From Terfezia claveryi (Eukaryota > Ascomycota > Pezizomycetes > Pezizales > Pezizaceae), in assembly GCA_015179025.1 (NCBI GenBank), contig WHUX01000201.1, positions 30,414 to 94,413 on the forward strand: a stretch of DNA of 64,000 nt. The letters are read 5' to 3'. Below, one piece after another: positions 57,199 through 64,000 of the stretch. The notes beneath the pieces are model-generated. The model worked only from the letters and a program-made list of their open reading frames with translations, had not been told where the DNA came from and ran no database searches. How positions within the stretch are numbered: the stretch's first letter is position 1; each line of letters opens with the position of its first letter. Position numbers and translations under genes: made by a program.

Positions 57199-58088
57199 AT
57201 GCACACTCCATTACCGAAGGAAATCAAGCTCAAGGAGCTCAAACCTTTCACTGGACTTGCGGCCGATTCGGAAAGCTTCGATAATTTGATCAGGCTTGGG
57301 CTGATCCAGCAGAACCTACCCTTATACCATGGTGAGTTTGTCAAAGGAGATCTGGATGGGGAATACCGTATTAATTCGCCAGTAATAAAGTACCACTCGG
57401 CAGGATAGTATCAGTGTATAAGACAGGAGTAAAACTGTAAAACAGCCTAATTTTGGCCAAGATATCCGAATCGTGTATTAGACAGCAAATATTTTTTATA
57501 GGACAGTAACATAGTAATGTCAACGTTGACTGGCGCAGCCGGTTTCTTTCACTCATCACCATCACTTGTCCAATGTCAATTCCGCTAGCACCTCGTCCTG
57601 GACCCAATGCGCAAACAACAAGCCAAAAACCCCGAGCCATCTCGGCTTTGCTACTGCACAACTCTAGCAGGCGGACACAGAAAATGAGGGTTCCGACCTT
57701 GAGATTGTAGATGAGGAGGAGGCAGAGGGAAGTGACAATGAGCAGGGGAATTATATTACTGAAGAATAGGCTGTTCAATATGCTACGATTACACTTTGGG
57801 AGGAGATCGTGTAACTAGATATCAATATTGCCACTGCGTCATTCCGGAATTTTTTTCCTTTTGTTTCGGAAATTCTTTTATAAGAAAGTATCTCGGGTTT
57901 AAGCTAGTATCGCATATGAGACAGTAAATTTAAGGCCCCTCCGACTGCTCGTTTGTAAATAAGACAGCATTCTTACTTGCGAATTAATACGGTATGAGTA
58001 TGTAGACCCCGAGGATGTAAAAAGAAGATCGAATTATGTCATGGGAAAGAGATTGTGTGCAGGATTAGCTTACAAGCTCGATGGCTAG
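57199..58088 (+). pseudogene. Short frame (86 codons when joined) broken by a MITE
   Basis: Starts MHTPLPKEIKLKELKPF and reads into the MITE at codon 56, where it soon ends (57408). Skipping the MITE and one TA copy continues in the same frame (YEYVDPEDVKRRS to YKLDG) to TAG at 58086-58088, giving 86 residues. That phase is kept across a 629-bp insert suggests this was coding before the insertion. Possibly one exon of a larger gene or a gag-like remnant (RLGLIQQNLPLYHGEF); family unknown. Confidence 0.5.
57366..57992. mobile_element. MITE with TA target duplication
   Basis: 627 bp bounded by inverted ends CCGTATTAATTCGC / GCGAATTAATACGG and flanked by TA (57364-57365 and 57993-57994), as in Tc1/mariner/pogo-type elements. 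The inner part repeats a TAAGACAG-like motif five times or more (near 57420, 57478, 57497, 57915, 57960). No transposase. A GC-richer central segment (57530-57770) encodes nothing I recognise. Confidence 0.75.
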
Positions 58089-58105
58089 ATTACGACTCTC
58101 AAAGG

Positions 58106-58585
58106 TGTTGGACTGAATATTCTGGTTGGCACAAGACCCTTGTAGAGGGTGTTGTGCCAACCAGACTAGGGACTGAAGGTGGCAGTAACTACTCTGATAG
58201 GTCTAGGACATATGAGCCGCACTATATCTAAAAGGTAGTGACAACGTAGCCACTGCCTCTTGTGGTTATGATGTGCGCTTTCCGCCTATGGCATAGTGGA
58301 CATCAGCTGCGACACAACTGCGACACCAACAATAATCGAACACCTCATGCTAAACCGGAACGCCATTAACCGGAAAACTTGCTATTACGGACGGGCTTTG
58401 GCTATACCGGATGTAGGATAATATGATGTATGTAAATGAGCATGTATTCTGTAAGTCTAGGTCGCCTGGCATATGACCCTATAAGCATTGTCAAGCTCAA
58501 CATACCTGACTAAGCTATCTATCTATGCTATGCACGTATGCATGTATGCAGCTAAGTATGCAGCTATATGGTAATTAGTACTATA
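58106..58585 (-). repeat. Probable 3' LTR of E13
   Basis: Bounded by TGTTGGACTG and TAGTACTATA, next to a minus-strand purine tract AGGAGGGGGATAC (58585-58600). Contains a near-perfect hairpin at 58121-58165. Only one copy is in the window, so the limits are tentative. Confidence 0.4.
58121..58165. repeat. 45-bp hairpin
   Basis: TCTGGTTGGCACAA and its exact complement enclose a second stem ACCCT/AGGGT around TGTAG, giving 19 pairs with one G-G mismatch. Confidence 0.8.
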
Positions 58586-59919
58586 GTATCCCCCTCCTAA
58601 AAGCATGGGACAGGGTAAAAACAAAACTCCAAATACCTACAACACTATACCATCATGCATATTCTCCTCTAGTTTATAACTTTACCATCCATATATTGTC
58701 TCAATGTCACTCCATTGACTGGGTTGTGAAGGTATCTAATTCTCTTGCCTGTAACTTCTGGAACAGTCCTCAGCTTGTAGGCATTCTTCTCAATCACCAA
58801 GTGTATCTTAAATAGACCCATCTACCATGGAGCAAAGACTAGTATAAAGCCTTTTGCATCATATTATGATTCTCTCTTCTATACCTTCTGACCAAGCTCA
58901 AATTGCTCCACTTTCACTAACTCTTCCTTTCCTTCCTTTAATTCACATAACCCTGGGATACCATCACATAACTACTGCAACCTCTTCACTACCAACTCCT
59001 TATGTTCTCTATCTGTCTTCAAGCTCAATTCATCTTCTCTTCTAAAATCAGCTGGCATTCTAAACTCCTTTCCTAAAGCCAGTATTGCAGAAGACAACCC
59101 TATTATAGAGTGCAGGGAGCTTCGATATACCTAAAAACAAGCATATAGTAAGGAAACCCAATATATCACCTTAGCTTTAGAAGAGTCTTCGCTTTCACCT
59201 AATACCTCGTCTTTTTCGACAATAGCTCTTTCTGGAATTCCTTTGTTCACTACCTCTAGAACTTTCTTATCTACTACTACATCTACTCCTACTACCCTCA
59301 TATTCCCAATCTCTACATCTTCATCTCCTTTCTACTGTTGCTGTGCTTCCATTACCACTCTCTTTAGCATAGCTTTAATCATTCCTACTACTTGCTCAAT
59401 TTTCCCTTTGCTTTGGAGGTAATAAGAGGTAAATAGGTGGTGGTGAATGTATAGTATATAGACTAGTGCTCGGATAATTAGGTTAATAAAATGGGAGCCA
59501 TTATCAAATTGGAAAGATAATGAGCACCCATACTGGTATACAATCCTTTAGTAAATAAAGTTTGCCACTATTTCTAGAGATGTATCCAAGGTAGGTTCCC
59601 CTTCTACTTATCGAGATAGCCAGTTCACTACTAAACATATATATTTACAGCTAGTTTCTAGATCATTTGAAAAAGGCCTTGCAAAATTAATTGACCAGTG
59701 TATGAATATATCCTCCCCTTAAGGAATATACCCTAGCGACTTCATATTGTTCGGTTTACTGAAAACCTGGCAGATCTTGTAGGCCTCAATATGCTATTAT
59801 ACTACCTTAGCTACAGCTGGTACCCAGAATTGCTTGCTAAAGTACTTATATGCTAAACCTAACTATCAATGTCCAAGTTCTTCGTAGCATAGAAGAAGAG
59901 CACTTCGAATAGCTTCAGT
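58586..59919 (-). pseudogene. E13: decayed integrase region of another LTR retrotransposon
   Basis: Minus-strand translation gives an integrase zinc-finger region (YEELGH, KYFSKQFWVPAVAKVV, HIEAYKICQVFSKPN; 59700-59910), a core with FDNGSHFINLIIRALV and SYYLQSKGKIEQVVGMIKAML (about 59380-59520), and a C-terminal part ending KIHLVIEKNAYKLRTVPEVTGKRIRYLHNPVNGVTL (58680-58820). Stops are frequent. Unlike families 1 and 2. Cut at 59920 by the E14 LTR; upstream RT and gag are not in the window. Confidence 0.7.
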
Positions 59920-60597
59920 TGTAATGGAGAACGTTATTTCATTGCTTATATAATTGATTATATACTTTTGTATTTCCTATATTACTACTATGTTATGTAA
60001 CTAAGCTCTCGGTTGAAGGACTAGCATTCTACCACCTCCTATTGCTTTATAAGCGTCCATAGCACGCGGAATTTGCCATGGGAAGTTCCATGGCACTTGC
60101 CATATGAAGACACCCTCATTATGGCTGCATGACCTCTGTTTAAGGCGTGTGACTTATTACTATGGCCACATGACCATTGTTTAAGGCGTGTGACTCATTA
60201 CTATGGCCACATGACCCTTTTTGTACAGCGCACCACCTTCTGGTGTGCCACCCTTTATTGTATTTATTTCCTTAGTCATCAGATCTCAGACGAGTATAAA
60301 TAGGCCGCTGGATTCCCTCTGGAATCCACAGAAAGACAAGAAGCAACCAAGCAAGCACTCAGAGCAAGCAAGCCTATATTCCGATCAGATCAAGATCATA
60401 TAGCTTAGATAGCACAAATCATATAAGATAGATTACACCAGTTAATTACTGTTCCCTTCGGGAACATCCCACATAGTAATCTCCATACCCTTCTGAGGTC
60501 TTACCTCAGCAGAACCGAAATACACAAACGTCCATGCCTATGGATATAGATTGTATAAATGGTACTGAATGAATACTATCTAGTACCATTCATTAAA
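59920..60597 (+). repeat. E14 5' LTR (family 2)
   Basis: 678 bp, TGTAATGGAG to CATTAAA. U3 has 41-bp repeat units (60141 and 60182 starts) with TGACTTA and TGACTCA (60191-60197). TATAAATA at 60295-60302. Thirteen bases on is the hairpin GGATTCC-CTCT-GGAATCC. An inverted repeat TGAGGTCTTACCTCA lies near 60495. Confidence 0.92.
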
Positions 60598-60946
60598 TTT
60601 TTTTTAACTCACTTACCAAATCTTTACTCTTAAATCCATGGCCTGATCAACCTTCGGATACCTTTATTACACTCACGTAAGTGTATACAATTCGACACCC
60701 AAGTGCACATATAAAATCGCTATCATTATTCAACTAGCTAGCCAACAAAATCCAACAAATGAGACATCAGACTCTCAACTGTAGTACATCAACAAAAGAC
60801 TTAGAAGCAAGCTAAGCAGAGCTCTAACGGGCAGTGGTATCCCACATTAAACAATCCCACCCTCGTTTACAACACTTTTCCCAATAAGATCGACAACTCA
60901 TCTTGCACTCCTGGCAACCGCCATTACATCTGTACCTGTAAATCCA
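60598..60946 (+). other. E14 leader, first part
   Basis: About 350 bp after the LTR, starting with a T-run. Aligns to 39223-39567 of E5. No primer binding site identified with confidence. Confidence 0.5.
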
Positions 60947-61426
60947 TTACACCATTGAAAAACTGGCCCCCCAGGTCCCAGGAATAATTGGTCTAAACAA
61001 CCAAGCGTCACAATCCCAAGGCTCAAATCTCGCTACCTCCACTGCAGCCATTTCCTCCAGAAAAGAATTACCTCCATCAGAACCTTCCTTAGGCCCAGAC
61101 ATCTCTACCAATACCTCTGCGCCCCCAACGTCTACCTCAACACACCAATCAGAAAAAGTGACACTCTTGCCAGAAGAACTAGAACTAGATTCTAGACCAG
61201 TAGACGAAGAAAAACCAGGACCATAAGAAACATCAGGATCCTGACATCCAGCCTCACCAGCCGCGTAAGCCACCGAGCCAATAGAACCGTCAGTCGAACG
61301 GAGATCATAAGGATCACCAGCCACCACACCATCAGCACAGAAAGGTGCCAAAGAAGAAAAGTAACTCGACGATCATATTGCATAACCAGCTGCATTTGGT
61401 TGTGGACAGACGACGAAATCAGACAT
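60947..61426 (-). pseudogene. Opposite-strand leader ORF of E14 (one internal stop)
   Basis: 159 codons from ATG at 61424-61426 (MSDFVVCPQPNAAGY) to TAA at 60947. A TGA at about codon 18 (near 61373) replaces the CGA of E5; downstream is open for 134 codons. Contains PDVSYGPGFSSSTGLESSSSSSG, SDWCVEVDVGGAEVLVEM and WDCDAWLFRPIIPGTW. Acidic, rich in Ser and Gly, four to five Trp/Cys conserved in both copies. One base separates its ATG from the gag ATG on the other strand. No known family recognised. Confidence 0.6.
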
Positions 61427-61427
61427 A

Positions 61428-63200
61428 ATGGCATCTGAACTTAGTAAGAAGACTAAGAGGTCGAGATGGTTAACTATATTACCCGAAGATATTAAGAAAT
61501 TAGTAGAAGAAACTCCTAGAAAGACCAGATTTATAATTCCTAATACAGAAGGGGAAATAAATCTGCCCATCGATATAGAAATAGGAGAACCAGGTGGAGC
61601 AGGAACCAAACTATATTTTAGTATGGCTTTACCTCTCGCACCAGAAGAATTTTGAGACAGACATCTTTCAACAATTGAGGAGATTTTGTAATATACTCGC
61701 TCAATAGGACATGCCCAACAGTATCATCCTGATGATACTCGACTCTTAATGGAAGCCGTAGCAAAACACTACTTATGGCTAACGCCTTACCCATTTAAAG
61801 AAGAAGACTTAGAAATGAATGCATTTTTAAGTAAGGAATTAAGGAAACCTGTTGTACCACTTTTAAGGAAACCGAATTGGGTAATAAATAACTGGGAAGA
61901 AATAATAGCATGCATAATGAGCGGCACTCATCTAGAAGAATTAGCATATACTACGGAGAATTTTTTCAATTCTAGCAAAGAACTTCCAGGAGCGTTCCTG
62001 AGAACACCAAAAGATCAATCGAAAGGCATAGGTCGAGCACCTGAGACACCAGAAAGGAGGACTGGGTCAGCCAAAGAACCAGACAACAAAGACCAACCAC
62101 CAGAAGATATAGAATTACCAGAAGACGATGATGATCTAGATACAGGACTAGACCAATAGAAGCAGAAAACATAAGGAGGAGGACGAGACCCCTATAATAG
62201 TGGAGATGATAGCTCGGACTCTGATAAGGCATCATCAGTTGCAAGTCAAACTCTTATAAGAAAACCTAAACGAGGAAAATCAGTTAAACACCAGCAATGG
62301 GAATCTACAATGGGAATGGTTACAATGGGTAACCATGAAGCAACAAATGCTTTAAAAGGAATAAAGATTGATATGCCAGAAAAATTAAGAGAAGAAGACA
62401 AAAAATGGCAAGACTCACAATATTTTGACTCTTGGGCCACAGCAATGCAACGTTGGTTTATTCTCAAAAGAATAGATTTAGAAGGCGCTTCAGCTTTGGA
62501 AATTGTTGGATTTAGAATGGAAGGAAGCGCACTTACTACTTATAATCAATTCCTAAGAGAAAAAGGAAAGAATGCGACATTCTTTGGTTTCATACTAGCG
62601 CTAAGGGATTTTCTGATACCCTCTACTAGTAAGGACATTTTGTGGAAACGATGGAAGACAGCCACACCATACAAGGACAGACATCACATGGGAATCAAAC
62701 AGTTTGCCAACTGGCTTACTGAAATGCAAATCAAATTGATTGACAAGGATGGCAAACAATCAATATCGCAGGAAGTAAAAAGAAGAAAGTTTCTTAATCA
62801 CCTGCCGCCATATATGTTAGCTACATTAATTCCTTTAATCAAAGAAGAATGGTCATATGATCAGCTCGTGCATCAAGTGAAGTCATATGAAGCTTCCATG
62901 AAGGATATTCCCCCACCATCCACAACAAATACATCCTGACGACAACACCCTTGGAATGAAAATCGGAGTCACGGTCCATGCAGGGACCAGAATCAATGAC
63001 AAAAAACAGGATTTAATCCTAGCAGCAATCCAATACCAAACCCAATACAGAAAATCGGAAGGACTCAGATTGGGACACCATCACAAAAAAATTAGATCAG
63101 AAGACGAAGATGCAATTAATTAGAGACAAGAAATGTCTATGGTGTTGGAACCCTGGATACTCCTACAAGGATTGAAGGAAAAGAAAAAATAAGGTAGCCA
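61428..63200 (+). pseudogene. E14 gag (family 2)
   Basis: ATG at 61428 (MASELSKKTKRSRW). TGA at 61653 replaces the TGG of relatives (EEFWDRHL in E5). Frame reopens to LPEDDDDLDTGLDQ, stop TAG at 62157, then the core WQDSQYFDSWATAMQRWF, MEGSALTTYNQFLREKGKNATFFGF and MGIKQFANWLTEMQIKLIDKD (62310-62939). A zinc knuckle remnant CLWCWNPGYSYKD lies at about 63137-63175, where the His is Tyr and the last Cys is a stop. About 590 codons, longer than the gag of family 1. Confidence 0.88.
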
Positions 63201-64000
63201 TGCGTACAGCCGCACAAGATTTAGCTATGCCGATAGCCACTAAGGATAAAAACAACAAGGATAAAATCAAGGAACGACCCTTGTCAAGACAGGTACCAGA
63301 TTTTAGCAAGGTATTCGTTAAAGCTAACGAACACTCCGCACTAGCTTTAATTGATCTCCAAATGAAAGGAGGAGACTTAATCAATTCTCAATTCGTACAT
63401 CTATACAAAATACTGACTAGAAGTATCGTTAAGTACTGCAATTAAAGGCTCAAAAGGAACGAATAGACAAAGCTTGTACTATCAAACTTGATTGGATAGG
63501 TTATGTAGAAGAACGAACATTCTATGTAGCTCATTTGACCGGATGGGACATGATATTAGGAGAACCTGCTCTTAGCAAAGTGCAAGCAATAATTCCTGCC
63601 CATCAGGAACCAGTTACTATCCAACCGGAAAACATTCCATGATTACAGTTATGTGTATGGAAGGGATCTAGAACTATGGCGAATGGTATAAGATCAGCGT
63701 ATATACAGGTCAGCTGTGAATCAGTCACAGATTATAGTGAACCAGATAATTGGGAAAATATTAGTGACGCGGAAGAAACTGATTCAGAAAGAGAACTCGT
63801 AACAGCTGTTTCTACAGTACAGAAACAATTCAACCCTGTAATGGAGTTTCCCTTATTATTTCCCAAGACAATTCCACGGGAATTACCTCCACTAAGAAAA
63901 ATTAATCACTCTATCAAACCAAAAGCAGGAGCTACTTGGATACCAAAATGGCGACCCTCAGAATATCGATTTAGACAACAAATCCATGACAAATTAGTCG
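63201..64000 (+). pseudogene. E14 pol: protease and start of RT
   Basis: Protease-like block ALIDLQMKGGDLINSQF (DLQ at 63353-63361), then LDWIGYVEERTFYVAHLTGWDMILGEPAL (about 63480-63580), matching the flap and the ILG motif of retropepsins. Then a stretch of acidic residues and the RT N-terminus LPPLRKINHSIKPKAGATWIPKWRPSEYRFRQQ at the window end. Frameshift near 63445 and stops. Confidence 0.82.

Larger units (their letters stand above)
59920..64000 (+). mobile_element. E14: family-2 chromovirus, 5' part (runs off the window)
   Basis: 5' LTR, leader with opposite-strand frame, gag, protease and RT start on the plus strand. It aligns with E5 over its whole visible length and provides the empty site for E7. 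Inserted in the E13 integrase. Confidence 0.92.

Noticed and set aside
1..64000. tRNA, rRNA or riboswitch genes
   Set aside because: I found no convincing cloverleaf, rRNA segment or riboswitch on reading either strand; only a tRNA-complementary primer site in E9.

Overview
This window is a repeat-dense piece of a filamentous fungal chromosome, most likely a Pezizomycotina ascomycete. The evidence is chromodomain-bearing Ty3/gypsy retrotransposons with fungal-style features, C-to-T decay mostly in CpA context (RIP-like), and one uninterrupted host-type gene with an HNH nuclease domain. A truffle- or morel-like Pezizomycete would fit the repeat load, but that is only a guess. No bacterial-type operons, rRNA or tRNA genes, or CRISPR arrays were seen.

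About 52 kb of the left part is a nest of retrotransposons, here numbered E1-E14. Family 1 is a chromovirus with LTRs TGTCACAACC...GTTACA and a proline-rich linker between protease and RT: E1 (1-3875,+), E2 (3938-12580,-), E3 (5050-11221,-, inside E2), E4 (13022-18143,-), E6 (18382-24812,-), E7 (30569-37250,+, least decayed) and E8 (40247-52957,+). Family 2 is a second chromovirus with LTRs TGTAATGGAG...CATTACA: E5 (18144-40246,-, split by E6 and E7), E14 (59920 to the window end,+) and two solo LTRs nested inside E4's LTR. E9 (42687-48091,-) is a Ty1/copia element inside E8. E10 (49012-51427) is a giant-palindrome foldback DNA element also inside E8. A 246-bp relative of E10 (32106-32351) sits in the gag of E7. 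Exact or near-exact target duplications fix the order of insertion: AGGGC (E7 into E5), CTCTG (E6 into E5), CTAGG and CATAT (solo LTRs), TTTCT (E9), GACC (E10), GAAC (small relative) and GGGCM (E3 into E2).

The right part (52958-59919) holds a strongly decayed segment, a single-exon 602-codon HNH-domain gene on the minus strand (54162-55970) with a TATA box, an 86-codon frame broken by a TA-flanked MITE (57366-57992), and a decayed integrase of a third retroelement (E13), which is cut by the LTR of E14.

What looks most new: (1) both family-2 copies carry an opposite-strand reading frame of about 160 codons in the leader, whose start codon lies back-to-back with that of gag; (2) family-1 LTR subtypes carry unrelated palindromes at the same place in U3; (3) family 1 has a self-priming layout (a hairpin at the predicted RNA start, with 9 nt complementary to the site after the LTR) and a GGGAAAA gag-pol frameshift site; (4) E10 and its small relative define a TIR family with 4-bp duplications and variable hexamer arrays near the ends; (5) the family-2 pol has an unusual protease motif (DLQ) and a Cys/His-rich stretch between RNase H and integrase. 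All retroelement genes here are broken by stops or frameshifts.
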